DNA of 59,436 bases from an uncultured beta proteobacterium (lineage in GTDB: Bacteria; Pseudomonadota; Gammaproteobacteria; Burkholderiales; Burkholderiaceae): assembly GCA_903867305.1 (NCBI GenBank), contig CAIPQU010000056.1, positions 1 to 59,436 of the forward strand, in the 5' to 3' direction. The notes below the pieces were generated by a model. That model was given only the letters and a program-made list of their open reading frames with translations. It was not told the origin of the DNA and did no database searches. The translations under genes and the position numbers were made by a program. Below, piece after piece: positions 1-10,057 of the stretch. How positions within the stretch are numbered: the stretch's first letter is position 1; every line of letters starts with the position of its first letter.

Positions 1-139
1 ACTTAAAAAATTAATTTCATATTAAGAAATGAAAAATCATCATTTAAGAAATATTTGATAGGCAATATGACTAGTGTTTTTACTGATGAAAACCCCATTC
101 CACAATGTGAAATTTTATGCGGTATTCAACTAAAAAATG

Positions 140-1348
140 CTAATTCGGCACTAAACCGTGATTTTTATTGTATTGATTGAGTTGGCTAGCCACAAAAACG
201 GCGATTAATTGAAGGACAGCGATCGCGTAGAAAATAGTTTCCGGACTCTTCCAGTCCATGAATAATCCAAATAAAACAGGACCTGATGCGGCACCGATAT
301 CAATCCCTGAATACACTAGACCAAACACTCTTCCAGAGGCGCCCCTGGGTGTAGCTGCCCTGACCATCAGATCTCTTGCCGGGCCAGCCATACCCCCACC
401 AAAGCCCATCAGAGCAAAAATAATTGGTACTGTCCATCCTGGAAAGATACCTAATCCAGCAACAATCGCCATGACTCCAGAAATTAAAAATGCCGTTGTT
501 ATGACTCTGTCAGGATCTGGAATCTTGGTTGCTACAAACCCTCCAGCAATCAATCCGATAGCGCTACTAATCATAAATAAGGTATACGAAGATGCTGTGA
601 GACTTATCGGTATGTGATAAATATCTACCAAAGCTGTAGACGAAAAACTTTGAATCCCAGCAAAACCAAATGACGTTAAATAAAAGAACAGCCAACTTAG
701 CCACATACTTGGCAATTTAAATATTGATGATGTTGGGAAGTGCTCAGCAGGTTCTTCAATGATTTCAGTAAAAGGATGCTCTGCTAATTGATGGCGGCGA
801 ACAATTAAAACTAGAAGTACTAATGCGGCTAGTAAAGCTGCGCCAAATTCAGCGACTCTCCAACTATCAAATATGGCAGTAAGACTGAGCATAAAGATCG
901 GAGCTGCCGCCCATCCGAGATAACCAGTCACGCCATGAATAGAGTACGCATGCGCAAGATTATCAGGTTTAACTAAATGATTAATCATGGTGTAATCCAC
1001 AGGATGAAATACCCCATTACCAATACCTGCTAAGGCAACACCAACTAATAGCATCTCATAACTATAGGCAAAACCTAAAGTCGTTGCTCCCAATATGAGA
1101 AAAATCATCCCCAAAAATAGGATGGGTCTTGGACCATATTTATCTACGAGAAGGCCACTGGTTGTTTGCACGATGGATGAGACAACATAGAAGGTTGTCA
1201 TTACTAAGCCTAGCTGAGCATAGCTTAAGCCAAATTCAACTTTGAGCCATGGAAATAATGGCGCAATAATTAAATGAAAAAAATGGGAGACACTATGAGC
1301 TAATCCAATCAGACTGATCAACTCAACGTCTTTTTTACTAGAATTCAT
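140..1348 (-). CDS. MFS transporter, 12 membrane segments
   Basis: This 402-residue, very hydrophobic protein has the major facilitator layout. The first half carries the loop motif LVDKYGPRPILFLG (the family's G-x-x-x-D-R/K-x-G-R-R signature) and the second half ends with GLVYSGIDIGAASGPVLFG. It should sit in the inner membrane and export or import a small molecule by proton coupling. Similarity in style to fosmidomycin-resistance-type (Fsr) carriers is only an impression. It lies 19 bases downstream of clpB on the same strand and could be read from the clpB transcript. The substrate cannot be told from sequence. The start ATG gives MNSSKKDVELISL, a short cytoplasmic N-terminus before the first helix. 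Confidence 0.85.
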   Translation of the reverse strand: MNSSKKDVELISLIGLAHSVSHFFHLIIAPLFPWLKVEFGLSYAQLGLVMTTFYVVSSIVQTTSGLLVDKYGPRPILFLGMIFLILGATTLGFAYSYEMLLVGVALAGIGNGVFHPVDYTMINHLVKPDNLAHAYSIHGVTGYLGWAAAPIFMLSLTAIFDSWRVAEFGAALLAALVLLVLIVRRHQLAEHPFTEIIEEPAEHFPTSSIFKLPSMWLSWLFFYLTSFGFAGIQSFSSTALVDIYHIPISLTASSYTLFMISSAIGLIAGGFVATKIPDPDRVITTAFLISGVMAIVAGLGIFPGWTVPIIFALMGFGGGMAGPARDLMVRAATPRGASGRVFGLVYSGIDIGAASGPVLFGLFMDWKSPETIFYAIAVLQLIAVFVASQLNQYNKNHGLVPN

Positions 1349-1367
1349 GCCTCCATTTTAAACGGTA

Positions 1368-3959
1368 TTAATGAACCTTTCTTGTAAAAACAAACTCATC
1401 ATTTTCGACATCAACCGGAATCACGTCTTTAGGACCAAATTTCCCCTCTAGAATCAGCTTCGAGATTGGGTTTTCAATCGCTTGTTGAATCGCCCGTTTG
1501 AGTGGTCTTGCTCCAAATACAGGGTCAAATCCAGCATCCGCAATTTTGACGAGAGCGGCATCGCTCACATCAAGTTGCATATCCATTTTGGCAATCCGGT
1601 CGGTTAATCGTCTTAGCTGGATCTTTGCAATTGAACTAATCTGACCATGGCTGAGTGCATGAAAGACGACAACTTCATCAATCCGATTTAAGAATTCAGG
1701 ACGGAAATAATCTTTTACTTCATTCCATACGGCATCACGAATCTCATCTTGAGGTTTTCCAACCATAGACTGAATTACTTGTGAACCTAAGTTACTCGTC
1801 ATCACAATCACCGTATTTTTAAAATCTACGGTGCGGCCCTGACCATCTGTCATACGGCCATCATCAAGAACTTGTAAAAGAACATTAAATACATCAGGAT
1901 GTGCTTTTTCAATTTCATCCAGCAAAATCACACTATAAGGTTTACGACGAACTAACTCTGTCAAATACCCACCCTCTTCATACCCAACATATCCAGGAGG
2001 TGCGCCAATGAGTCTAGAAACGCTATGCTTTTCCATAAACTCACTCATATCGATCCGAATCATATGCTCATCACTGTCAAATAAAAACGTTGCTAGCGCT
2101 TTACAGAGTTCAGTTTTACCTACGCCCGTTGGGCCTAAGAACAAGAAGGATCCATAAGGTCTGCCTTCATCAGATAAGCCAGCCCGAGACCTGCGGATGG
2201 CATTGGCTACCGCAGCAATGGCATCATCTTGACCAACCACACGTTGATGCAAATTATCTTCCATCGTTAATAATTTATCTCGCTCACCCTGCATCATTTT
2301 TGATACGGGAATACCTGTGGCACGTGATACAACTTCAGCAATCTCTTCAGCGCCAACATGTGTGCGTAACAACTTATTCTTTACAGGAGTACCATTACTT
2401 TTTTCTACCGTCGCAGCGTTCTTTAACTTGCCCTCCAACTCTGGAAGTTTTCCATATTGGAGCTCAGCAACTTTGTCTAATTTACCCTCACGCTGTAAGC
2501 GAACAATGTCTGCCCGTATACGATCAATTTCTTCTTTGATGTGAGCAGTTCCCTGAGCCGCACCTTTTTCAGATTTCCAAATCTCTTCCAAATCAGCCAA
2601 CTCTTTTCCCAGACGAGTGATTTCTTCTTCGATTAAATCAAAGCGCTTAATCGATGCTTCATCTTTTTCTTTTTTTACTGCTTCACGTTCAATTTTGAGC
2701 TGAATAATGCGACGCTCAAGCTTGTCCATAACTTCAGGTTTAGAATCAATTTCCATTTTGATGCGCGAAGCTGCCTCATCAATTAAATCAATCGCTTTAT
2801 CTGGTAAAAAACGATCCGTAATATATCGATGCGAAAGTTCTGCGGCCGCAACTATTGCTGGGTCTGTAATTTCAACACCATGATGTAATTCATAACGTTC
2901 TTGTAAGCCCCGAAGAATTGCTATTGTTGCTTCAACGCTTGGCTCATCAACGAGTACTTTCTGGAAACGACGCTCCAGCGCAGCATCCTTCTCAATATAC
3001 TTGCGATATTCATCTAATGTCGTAGCGCCAATACAATGCAACTCACCTCTTGCCAAAGCAGGTTTGAGCATATTGCCGGCGTCCATGGAACCTTCTGTTT
3101 TTCCAGCGCCTACCATTGTGTGTATCTCATCAATAAAGACAATGGTTTGTCCTTCATCCTTAGCAATATCGGATAGGACCGCCTTTAGGCGCTCTTCAAA
3201 TTCCCCCCTAAATTTAGCGCCGGCTAGCAATAAAGCCATATCCAAAACAAGCACGCGTTTATTTTTGAGCGACTCAGGTACTTCGCCATTCACAATCCGT
3301 TGTGCTAAACCTTCCACAATAGCGGTCTTACCCACCCCTGGCTCACCAATCAATACGGGATTATTCTTGGTTCGACGCATCAAGATTTGAATAGCACGAC
3401 GAATCTCATCATCACGCCCAATGACTGGATCTAATTTACCTAAACGCGCGCGCTCCGTTAAGTCGATGGTGTATTTTTTTAAAGCTTCACGCTGATTTTC
3501 AGCATCATTTGAATTCACAGATTGACCTCCTCGAACAGCATCAATCGTTGATTCCAGGCTTTTACGATTCAGACCAGCTGCTCTAGCAGCTTTACCAAGA
3601 TCACCTTTATCATCCGCTAAAATAAGTAAAAATAATTCAACTGCGACAAATTGATCACCACGCTTGTTCGCTTCTTTTTCTGTGAGGTTTAACCAAGCGC
3701 CTAAATTTCTCCCAACCTGAATATCGCCTGTTCCTTCCACTTGGGGGAGTTTTTTTGCAATCGCTTCACAGTTTGTCTCAAAAGCGGCAACATTCACGCC
3801 AGCCCGTGTTAATAAATTACGCGTAGCCCCATCTCGATCCTTCAATAACGCTAGTAGAAGATGCTCAGGCTCAATAAACTGATTATCAGAAGAAACTGCG
3901 AGACTCTGAGCTTCTGCAAGAGCCTCTTGAAACTTCGTGGTTAACTTTTCGATTCTCAT
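1368..3959 (-). CDS. clpB: ATP-dependent disaggregase ClpB (Hsp100)
   Basis: ClpB is the hexameric AAA+ chaperone that pulls polypeptides out of aggregates together with DnaK/DnaJ/GrpE in the cytoplasm. At 863 residues it has the normal family length (E. coli about 857). Visible in order: Clp N-domain (1-145), first AAA+ module with Walker A GEPGVGKT at residues 205-212, a charged coiled-coil middle domain (about 405-530) typical of ClpB rather than ClpA/ClpC, and a second AAA+ module with GPTGVGKT from residue 609. An arginine-rich sensor region near the C-terminus follows. The start ATG is preceded by TAGGT. A sigma-32-like promoter lies just upstream. I see no defects. Confidence 0.98.
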   Translation of the reverse strand: MRIEKLTTKFQEALAEAQSLAVSSDNQFIEPEHLLLALLKDRDGATRNLLTRAGVNVAAFETNCEAIAKKLPQVEGTGDIQVGRNLGAWLNLTEKEANKRGDQFVAVELFLLILADDKGDLGKAARAAGLNRKSLESTIDAVRGGQSVNSNDAENQREALKKYTIDLTERARLGKLDPVIGRDDEIRRAIQILMRRTKNNPVLIGEPGVGKTAIVEGLAQRIVNGEVPESLKNKRVLVLDMALLLAGAKFRGEFEERLKAVLSDIAKDEGQTIVFIDEIHTMVGAGKTEGSMDAGNMLKPALARGELHCIGATTLDEYRKYIEKDAALERRFQKVLVDEPSVEATIAILRGLQERYELHHGVEITDPAIVAAAELSHRYITDRFLPDKAIDLIDEAASRIKMEIDSKPEVMDKLERRIIQLKIEREAVKKEKDEASIKRFDLIEEEITRLGKELADLEEIWKSEKGAAQGTAHIKEEIDRIRADIVRLQREGKLDKVAELQYGKLPELEGKLKNAATVEKSNGTPVKNKLLRTHVGAEEIAEVVSRATGIPVSKMMQGERDKLLTMEDNLHQRVVGQDDAIAAVANAIRRSRAGLSDEGRPYGSFLFLGPTGVGKTELCKALATFLFDSDEHMIRIDMSEFMEKHSVSRLIGAPPGYVGYEEGGYLTELVRRKPYSVILLDEIEKAHPDVFNVLLQVLDDGRMTDGQGRTVDFKNTVIVMTSNLGSQVIQSMVGKPQDEIRDAVWNEVKDYFRPEFLNRIDEVVVFHALSHGQISSIAKIQLRRLTDRIAKMDMQLDVSDAALVKIADAGFDPVFGARPLKRAIQQAIENPISKLILEGKFGPKDVIPVDVENDEFVFTRKVH

Positions 3960-3993
3960 GTTTTTACCTATCTAAAAGATATTCTTAATTTGT

Positions 3994-4021
3994 ACATAAG
4001 TCTGAAATGAGTAATTTCAAG
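3994..4021 (-). promoter_or_regulatory. Candidate sigma-32 heat-shock promoter of clpB
   Basis: Read on the minus strand, CTTGAAA (4021-4015) is followed after 13 bases by ACTTATGT (4001-3994). The first element is a perfect match to the RpoH -35 consensus. The second keeps the C..ATnT part of CCCCATnT. Transcription would start about 30 bases upstream of the clpB ATG. This placement agrees with the known heat-shock control of clpB; the match itself is by eye. Confidence 0.6.
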
Positions 4022-4041
4022 AGTCCATCTAAAATAGTTTG

Positions 4042-4305
4042 ATGAAAAAAGAGATAAATACCACCAAAATTTGGCTGGTTTACCTTCTAGAGTGTTCTGA
4101 TGGCACTTTTTATGCAGGCATCACTAATGATCTTGAACATCGATTAGCTACCCATAATGCGGGTTTAGGTGCCAAATATACGCGCGGTAGGACACCGGTG
4201 AAGTTACTTGAATTCAAGGCAACAAGTTCGCACTCAGAAGCCTTGCAATTAGAATATCAACTCAAAAAACTATCAAAATCAAAAAAAAGATTTTTCTTCA
4301 ATTAA
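4042..4305 (+). CDS. GIY-YIG domain protein (UPF0213 / YhbQ-like)
   Basis: This 87-residue protein is a single GIY-YIG nuclease domain. It shows WLVYLLECSDGTFYAGITND (the GIY...YIG strands in their UPF0213 form), the conserved arginine in LEHRLATHN, and GAKYTRGRTPVKLLE. Relatives are small stand-alone proteins of unclear role; some cleave DNA weakly. I chose ATG at 4042; the codon just before it is TTG and would add one residue. It is divergent from clpB and its end overlaps the convergent UbiD gene by 8 bases, so the two 3' ends share sequence. The C-terminus is lysine-rich (KKLSKSKKRFFF). Confidence 0.88.
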   Translation: MKKEINTTKIWLVYLLECSDGTFYAGITNDLEHRLATHNAGLGAKYTRGRTPVKLLEFKATSSHSEALQLEYQLKKLSKSKKRFFFN

Positions 4306-5713
4306 ATTGAATCTGGGTATTAGGCTCAATTTCTTGACGCAGGTCAATCGTATCTTCACCCGGAATCCTAACCCGAGTAAATACATGCTCTTGATAATTC
4401 ATGGGTCTTGTCGCATCTAACCCCATCTTAGAGCTTAATCCTTGTTGATACGGTGGCACTAGCTCACCACCTTCTTTCATCCATTCCACTGTAGTCGAAG
4501 GATCTAATATGGAACCTTGAGCGCCCTCAATGACTAATAGATCTCGGTGTGCCTGAAATCTGGTAGCTACGGCCCATTCCACTTCTTGTGGTTGATGCAC
4601 ATCCACATCCTCATCAACGACAATTACCTGTTTCACGTCATAGTGCGCCCCAAACGCAGCCATAATGACGTTCTTCGGTTGGCCCTCATGAGATTTTTTC
4701 AGCTTCACATAAAGGTGATAACGAGCCACACCACCCATCGACAAATGGACATCCATGACCCCTTGAAAACTTCTTTGGAGATGCGATAACAATGTTGACT
4801 CTCGAGGAATAGCGCCTAATAAAAGATGCTCCATCTCCGCTGGAATGATCGTGTGAAACAGCGGATTTTTACGATGCGTCAGAAGATCTACCTGAATCAC
4901 TTCCCGACTTTCACGGGCACTGTAATATTTGGGAAATTCTCCAAAGGGTCCCTCAAGTTCTCTTTCATGAGGCAATATTTTTCCTTCGATGACTATTTCA
5001 GCATTGGCAGGAACTCTAATTTCACTGTTTTTACATTTCACAACATCTAAAGGTTTGCCATGTAAAGCTCCGGCAATCTCTAATTCATCATGATCTAAAG
5101 GGGCAATGGCTTGCGAAGCAAGTAAGGTGAGTGGGTCAACCCCAATGACGATAGCAACATCTAAAGCTTGGTTATTTTTTTCAGCTTGCTTAAAAAACGC
5201 AAATAAATGGCGCGGCAACATCAAAATACCTAAACGACCATTCGCATGCAGTTGTATCCGATTAATCGACACATTTTGCTTACCTGTCGTTGGATTTTTA
5301 GCAATGACTAATCCTGCGGTAATGTATGGCCCATAGTCATATTCACTATGAGTAGGAATCGGTAGTAATGTTTGTAAATCAGGATGTTGAATCACAATTT
5401 CTTGGCAAGGAGCGGGGTTTGTACCGATGTCATTCCAAGGGAGAGGATTGTCAGCAGCATGGCGAAAGGTCGGCAATAACTCATCTTCTTTGATACCCAT
5501 TGCTTCTGCAATCCAAGAACGTTTGGACATAAATCCTGAAATCACCGGCATATCAAAACCTTGTGGATTCTGAAAATATGCAGCTTGCTGACCATCGAGA
5601 TTTTTAGCAATGGCAGCAAGTCGATGCTTAAGATCACAACCTTTTTTAATCACCGCAATACGCTTAGTTTTTTGTAAGTGATTTAACCAAGTTCTCAGTT
5701 CAGTAAATTTCAT
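4298..5713 (-). CDS. UbiD-family decarboxylase, probable furan-2,5-dicarboxylate (HmfF-like) or pyrrole-2-carboxylate type
   Basis: A 471-residue member of the UbiD family, which uses prenylated FMN to decarboxylate unsaturated or aromatic acids. The catalytic triad is visible: Arg152 in SINRIQ, and Glu254 and Glu259 in EGPFGEF, with the five-residue spacing of Glu277/Glu282 in fungal Fdc1. UbiD of ubiquinone synthesis is a family member, but its gene is not normally found among catabolic genes. Here it is the last gene of the block that includes hmfABCDE-like genes, where HmfF (FDCA to 2-furoate) is the expected UbiD member. No UbiX prenyltransferase gene is present in the window, so the cofactor must be made elsewhere. 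The family call is firm; the substrate is inferred from neighbours. Confidence 0.85.
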   Translation of the reverse strand: MKFTELRTWLNHLQKTKRIAVIKKGCDLKHRLAAIAKNLDGQQAAYFQNPQGFDMPVISGFMSKRSWIAEAMGIKEDELLPTFRHAADNPLPWNDIGTNPAPCQEIVIQHPDLQTLLPIPTHSEYDYGPYITAGLVIAKNPTTGKQNVSINRIQLHANGRLGILMLPRHLFAFFKQAEKNNQALDVAIVIGVDPLTLLASQAIAPLDHDELEIAGALHGKPLDVVKCKNSEIRVPANAEIVIEGKILPHERELEGPFGEFPKYYSARESREVIQVDLLTHRKNPLFHTIIPAEMEHLLLGAIPRESTLLSHLQRSFQGVMDVHLSMGGVARYHLYVKLKKSHEGQPKNVIMAAFGAHYDVKQVIVVDEDVDVHQPQEVEWAVATRFQAHRDLLVIEGAQGSILDPSTTVEWMKEGGELVPPYQQGLSSKMGLDATRPMNYQEHVFTRVRIPGEDTIDLRQEIEPNTQIQFN

Positions 5714-5722
5714 GCTTCATCC

Positions 5723-6691
5723 TTAATCGGCAGTGATATTGAGGGTTTTGATTAAACGGCCCCAAGTATTGGTTTGGGATTGTAAAAAAGTATCCAACTG
5801 TTCTGGAGTGCCACCATCAGGAACAACCCCCTGAATCCGGAAAGTTTCTTTTACATCATTCATTTTCAGAATTTCATTGACCGTTTGATTGATCTTATCA
5901 ATAATTGGACGAGGAGTACCCGCTGGCACAACAATCCCATGCCAAGAATTCACGTCATATCCAGTAATGCCAAGTTCATTCATGGTGGGGACTTGTGGCA
6001 TCAATGGTGAGCGTGTCAATTGACCAATCGCCAGAGTGCGCACCTTACCCGTCTGCAAAAATGAGGCAATATTACCTAAGACGTCAATAGCGACCTCAAC
6101 TTGACCACCAGCCACATCGGTCATGATGGCTGTGCTTCCCTTATAAGGAATTTGATGCATTTCAATATTTGCCATCTTTTCAAATAAAGCCATCGATAAA
6201 TGATTCGATGATCCATTGCCTGAGGATCCGTAATTAAGCTTGCCTGGATTAGCTTTCGCAGCTTTAATCACATCTTGTAAGGTTTTATAGGGTGAATCTT
6301 TCGATGTAACAAATACCGTCGGTGAGCGCCCTGCCAAAATCACTGAACTAAATGCTTTGTTGGTGTCATAAGGTAAATTCTTGATAAGGAAAGGGTTCGT
6401 AACAAAGGGGAACTGGGTAATCAACATCGTGTAACCATCTGGCGCAGAGTTCGCGACATAACTGGTGCCAATCGTTGTCACACCACCGGTTCTATTTTCA
6501 ACAATCACCGGCTGCTTCCAAATCTCACTCATTTTAGGCGCCAAAATACGCCCTAAAGTGTCGTTAAAACCACCGGGGGGATATGGGACAATGATTTTGA
6601 TTGGCTTATTGGGATATGCGTTATCTTGAGCAAATAGGGAGTGCGTAAAGATCATTAAAAAAACAAATAAACAATTAAGTACTTTTTTCAC
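5723..6691 (-). CDS. Bug/TctC-family periplasmic receptor
   Basis: The protein has 322 residues with a cleavable signal peptide (LNCLFVFLMIFTHSLFA, cut before QDNAYPNKPI). It shows the TctC hallmark YPNKPIKIIVPYPPGGFNDTLGR and the mid-protein YKGSTAIMTDVAGGQVEV. Bug proteins bind small carboxylates in the periplasm, often for tripartite tricarboxylate transporters. No TctA/TctB membrane gene lies nearby. It sits between the ABC importer and the UbiD gene on the same strand, 9 bases upstream of UbiD, so it is probably cotranscribed. It may capture the same acid for another permease or act as a sensor. The ligand is unknown. Confidence 0.92.
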   Translation of the reverse strand: MKKVLNCLFVFLMIFTHSLFAQDNAYPNKPIKIIVPYPPGGFNDTLGRILAPKMSEIWKQPVIVENRTGGVTTIGTSYVANSAPDGYTMLITQFPFVTNPFLIKNLPYDTNKAFSSVILAGRSPTVFVTSKDSPYKTLQDVIKAAKANPGKLNYGSSGNGSSNHLSMALFEKMANIEMHQIPYKGSTAIMTDVAGGQVEVAIDVLGNIASFLQTGKVRTLAIGQLTRSPLMPQVPTMNELGITGYDVNSWHGIVVPAGTPRPIIDKINQTVNEILKMNDVKETFRIQGVVPDGGTPEQLDTFLQSQTNTWGRLIKTLNITAD

Positions 6692-6737
6692 AATCCATAT
6701 CCCTTTTTATTCACCAACGAATGTTTTTACATCTTGA

Positions 6738-7451
6738 CTAAACAGCAATAGAACTCATCAGGCGCTTGATATCTTCTTGATTTTTAGAATTCCCTTGATC
6801 GACCACGCGTCCTCTTTCGATCGCATAATGTCGATCACAAAATTGTAGTGCTTTATGGACATTTTGCTCTATTAATAAGATGGATACCCCTTGTTCTTTT
6901 AATTTTTGTAATAAAGCAAATATTTCATTAACGATCATTGGTGCCAGCCCTTCAGTTGGCTCATCAATCAGAATTAAACGCGGTGAGCCGACTAATGCTC
7001 TGGCAATCGCGAGCATTTGTTGTTCGCCGCCAGACAAGGTATTACCTAATTGGTTTTTCCGCTCTAATAACCTTGGAAACTGTTGATAAAGTTCTGTGAT
7101 TTTTGACCGATGTTTTGAGCGTTGATTAGAAGGTAATTGCATTAAACCAATTTTTAAATTATCTTCAACGCTCAATCCAGAAAAAATACGCCGATCCTCA
7201 GGAACTAAGGCGATTCCTAATCTTGCAATTTTTTCGCTTGGCCAAGCAGCAATACTCGCCCCCAGGAAGGTAATATCTCCTTGACGGGGAGGAAGCCAGC
7301 CTGCAATGGTTTTAATAATACTAGTCTTACCAACGCCATTACGACCAAATAGACCAACAACTTCCCCTTCTCCAATCTCGAGAGTAATCCCTTGCAAAAT
7401 ATGAGATAGACCAATGTAGGTATGCACGTCATGGAGTTGTAAGTGACTCAT
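6738..7451 (-). CDS. livF: Branched-chain-type ABC importer, ATPase 2 (LivF family)
   Basis: A 237-residue nucleotide-binding subunit of a HAAT-family importer. Walker A GRNGVGKTS lies near residues 36-44, the signature is LSGGEQQ and the Walker B segment is LILIDEP. The LivF style (short, with VPEDRRIFSGLSVEDNL) sets it apart from LivG. It overlaps the livG stop by 4 bases, so the two are translationally coupled. With LivG it would power uptake through LivH/LivM. Despite the name, such systems often import aromatic acids when placed beside CoA-ligase genes, as here. Confidence 0.93.
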   Translation of the reverse strand: MSHLQLHDVHTYIGLSHILQGITLEIGEGEVVGLFGRNGVGKTSIIKTIAGWLPPRQGDITFLGASIAAWPSEKIARLGIALVPEDRRIFSGLSVEDNLKIGLMQLPSNQRSKHRSKITELYQQFPRLLERKNQLGNTLSGGEQQMLAIARALVGSPRLILIDEPTEGLAPMIVNEIFALLQKLKEQGVSILLIEQNVHKALQFCDRHYAIERGRVVDQGNSKNQEDIKRLMSSIAV

Positions 7452-8194
7452 ACGGCGTCTCCAAAATAAGCTGTTTGGACTACTGGATTACTGCGAACTT
7501 CTTCAGGATTACCCTGCGCAATTTTTTCGCCCTGAGCCATCACTATGACCTGCTTGGATAAATCCATGACGAGTTCCACATCATGCTCAATCAACAAGAT
7601 GGTAACGCTCTGGCCTAATTGGGAGATTAGTTGTGAAGTCTCATGAGTATCAACTTGCGACATGCCTTGTGTAGGCTCATCTAACAACAATATTTGCGGA
7701 CGCAAAGCCATCGTGACCGCGATCTCTAAACGACGTTGTTCACCATGAGAAAGCGCGCCTGCTAGCTCATGTACTTTTTCGCCTAAATCAAACTCATCAA
7801 TGAGTTCTTGAGCTCTTGCTATGGCTAAAGGACTTTGATTAGCTGGGTAAAATAATTTTGACCACGAATCTAATTTTTGCGATGCAAGTAATAAGTTTTG
7901 CTCTACCGTTAAATCAAAGAATAAATTCGTGATTTGAAAGGATCGCGCTAAGCCACGATTTAATCGCCCCACAGGATCTAATCGAGTGATATCTTCCCCA
8001 CGCACGAATAATTGACCTTCATCTGGAATATATAGACCGCTTAATAAATTAAATAAGGTGGTTTTACCTGCTCCATTAGGGCCGATAATGGAAGTAACTC
8101 CAAAAGGTTCGACCTCAAATGTGACATCACCAACAGCTCGCAGTCCACCAAATTTTTTCGATAAGTTTTTTGCTTGAAGGATTGGTTGACTCAT
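7448..8194 (-). CDS. livG: Branched-chain-type ABC importer, ATPase 1 (LivG family)
   Basis: A 248-residue ABC ATPase with Walker A GPNGAGKTTLFN, signature LSHGEQRR and Walker B ILLLDEPTQGM. The LivG feature GLARSFQITNLFFDLTVEQNL (the R-T/S-F-Q-x-x-x-L-F segment) is present. The gene overlaps livM by 4 bases and livF by 4 bases. It forms the ATPase pair with LivF on the cytoplasmic face. Confidence 0.93.
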   Translation of the reverse strand: MSQPILQAKNLSKKFGGLRAVGDVTFEVEPFGVTSIIGPNGAGKTTLFNLLSGLYIPDEGQLFVRGEDITRLDPVGRLNRGLARSFQITNLFFDLTVEQNLLLASQKLDSWSKLFYPANQSPLAIARAQELIDEFDLGEKVHELAGALSHGEQRRLEIAVTMALRPQILLLDEPTQGMSQVDTHETSQLISQLGQSVTILLIEHDVELVMDLSKQVIVMAQGEKIAQGNPEEVRSNPVVQTAYFGDAV

Positions 8195-9162
8195 CTTGCA
8201 CCTCGCATTTTGAGTTTTGTCGCCAAAATACCAACAATACCTTTTGGTGCAAATATAACGATCACAACAAATAACAGTCCAATCACGATATGGTGATGAA
8301 CCGTGAGCGTACCAATCACTGATTTCAATATCATCAGTAAGCTACTTCCAAAGAGCGATCCAATCAGTGTTCCTACGCCACCCAGAACTACGGTAATGAC
8401 AGCATTTCCAGATACGCTAAAGTACATCAGCTCTGGGGAGACAAAACCTCTTAACATCGGATATAAAGCTCCCGATACGCCAGCGACGATCGCTGCCAAA
8501 ATAAAGGCGATACGTTTTGGTGCTTGAGTATTAAATCCTATATAAGGCAAGCGAGACTCGTTAGAACGCACACCTCCCCAAATCCTACCTAAAGGAGTGT
8601 AGAGAAAATACTTTAATAAAAAATAGATGCCAGATATGAATATAAAAGTGATCACAAAAAAGGTAATGGCATCACCTAAATTAAGTGTTACAAAGGGGAG
8701 CGGAATCGTGATAATCGGCACCCCAACCATACCATCTGATGCACCTAATGACCGAGTGTTGTAGACCGACTTAGCAAAAACTTGTGCTAAACCAAAACTA
8801 ATCAATGCAAAATACACACCTTTAGAACGCAGCACTATATAACTTGTGATCCATCCCAGAAAGGCTGAAGCAACTGCAACGACGATGATACAAAGCCAAA
8901 AAGAAGGTACCCAGTCACGCAGTATGAGGGCTGCTAAATAGGCTCCAAAGCCAAAATACATCGCTTGTCCGAGCGATAACAAGCCCACAATACCCAGTAA
9001 CAAATCGACAGATAAAGCTAATCCACCAAAAATCAAAGATTCAGTTGCCAACCTCAAGAAAAATGTATCACCGGTAATCTTACCCACAATGACTAACAAG
9101 ATGGCAGCCACAAGCATCAAACACTCCATGATGCGAACCGCTTTTTGCTGATACTTATCCAT
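8191..9162 (-). CDS. livM: Branched-chain-type ABC importer, permease (LivM family)
   Basis: A 323-residue inner-membrane permease with about 9-10 hydrophobic segments. The LivM hallmarks are DLLLGIVGLLSLGQAMYFG near residues 50-70 and the late VLGGVGTLIGSLFGS. It overlaps livH by 8 bases and livG by 4 bases. It forms the translocation channel with LivH. Confidence 0.92.
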   Translation of the reverse strand: MDKYQQKAVRIMECLMLVAAILLVIVGKITGDTFFLRLATESLIFGGLALSVDLLLGIVGLLSLGQAMYFGFGAYLAALILRDWVPSFWLCIIVVAVASAFLGWITSYIVLRSKGVYFALISFGLAQVFAKSVYNTRSLGASDGMVGVPIITIPLPFVTLNLGDAITFFVITFIFISGIYFLLKYFLYTPLGRIWGGVRSNESRLPYIGFNTQAPKRIAFILAAIVAGVSGALYPMLRGFVSPELMYFSVSGNAVITVVLGGVGTLIGSLFGSSLLMILKSVIGTLTVHHHIVIGLLFVVIVIFAPKGIVGILATKLKMRGAR

Positions 9163-10039
9163 TTTTCATACCCGCATATAAACCACTAGGCTTAAACATC
9201 AGGACTAACACCATGACAGCAAATACAATCGGGTCCGACCATACAGGAGAAATATACAAAGACGATAAGGACTGCAATTGCGTTAAAAGTAGACCGGCAA
9301 CGACCGCACCTTTAATACTGCCTAAGCCACCGACAATGACCACGGCAAACGCTAATAAAATAAAATCCTTCCCCATCGTTGGAAAGACTGAATAGATCGG
9401 CGCTAACAATACCCCCGCTAAAGCAGCAAGAGCAACGCCAAAAGCGAATGTCAAAGCATAGACCTGGTTGACTGGAATTCCTAGTGATGCACTCATATCA
9501 CGATCAAAGGTCGCTGCGCGGACAATAGAGCCTATCGATGTTTTATAAATCAGCAACCAAACCGACAAAATTAATAAGGCTCCAAAGACCATCAAAAACA
9601 ATCGGTAATTCGGAAACATAACTCCTAAAACCTCACTCGCGCCTGTAATCGGAGTGGCAGGTTTGGATGTATTTGCTCCCCATATCACCTTATACAAATC
9701 TTCTAAGATTGTTGCTACCCCAAAGGTTAAAAGCAAGGTTAAGATGTGCCGATCTTTATGATGAAAAACTTTTTTGATCAACAACTCTTGCATCAACATG
9801 CCAAACGGTACTAAGAGTAAAGGCACAATGACTAAAGTCCACCAGAAAGAAATTCCTAGACTAATGAGGGATACACTTAGAAAAGCGCCTGCAGCATAAA
9901 ATTCGCCATGCGACATATTAATGACATCAAGTAAGCCAAAAATAATTGTCAAACCCAATGCCATTAAAATCACCGCAACACCAATGGATAAACCATTAAT
10001 GATTTGCGGTGCGAATATAAACTGCAAGCTCTCCAACAT
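9155..10039 (-). CDS. livH: Branched-chain-type ABC importer, permease (LivH family)
   Basis: A 294-residue permease with about 8 membrane segments. It shows the LivH signature GLTIIFGLLDVINMSHGEFY near residue 28 and the late AFAVVIVGGLGSIKGAVVAG. It begins 18 bases downstream of the binding-protein gene and overlaps livM. It partners LivM. The order binding protein-H-M-G-F is the usual one for this importer class. Confidence 0.93.
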   Translation of the reverse strand: MLESLQFIFAPQIINGLSIGVAVILMALGLTIIFGLLDVINMSHGEFYAAGAFLSVSLISLGISFWWTLVIVPLLLVPFGMLMQELLIKKVFHHKDRHILTLLLTFGVATILEDLYKVIWGANTSKPATPITGASEVLGVMFPNYRLFLMVFGALLILSVWLLIYKTSIGSIVRAATFDRDMSASLGIPVNQVYALTFAFGVALAALAGVLLAPIYSVFPTMGKDFILLAFAVVIVGGLGSIKGAVVAGLLLTQLQSLSSLYISPVWSDPIVFAVMVLVLMFKPSGLYAGMKNG

Positions 10040-10057
10040 AGACTACTTTCGCTTAAA

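Noticed and set aside
15..34. Hairpin TTTCAT-N8-ATGAAA as MFS terminator
   Set aside because: Only six AT-rich pairs more than 100 bases after the stop; too weak to call.
67..180. 37-codon plus-strand ORF at the window's left edge
   Set aside because: No ribosome site, no recognisable motif, and its last third lies antisense to the MFS gene end.
3001..3390. 129-codon ORF antisense to clpB
   Set aside because: Mirror of the conserved first AAA+ module; serine/proline-rich composition typical of antisense frames.
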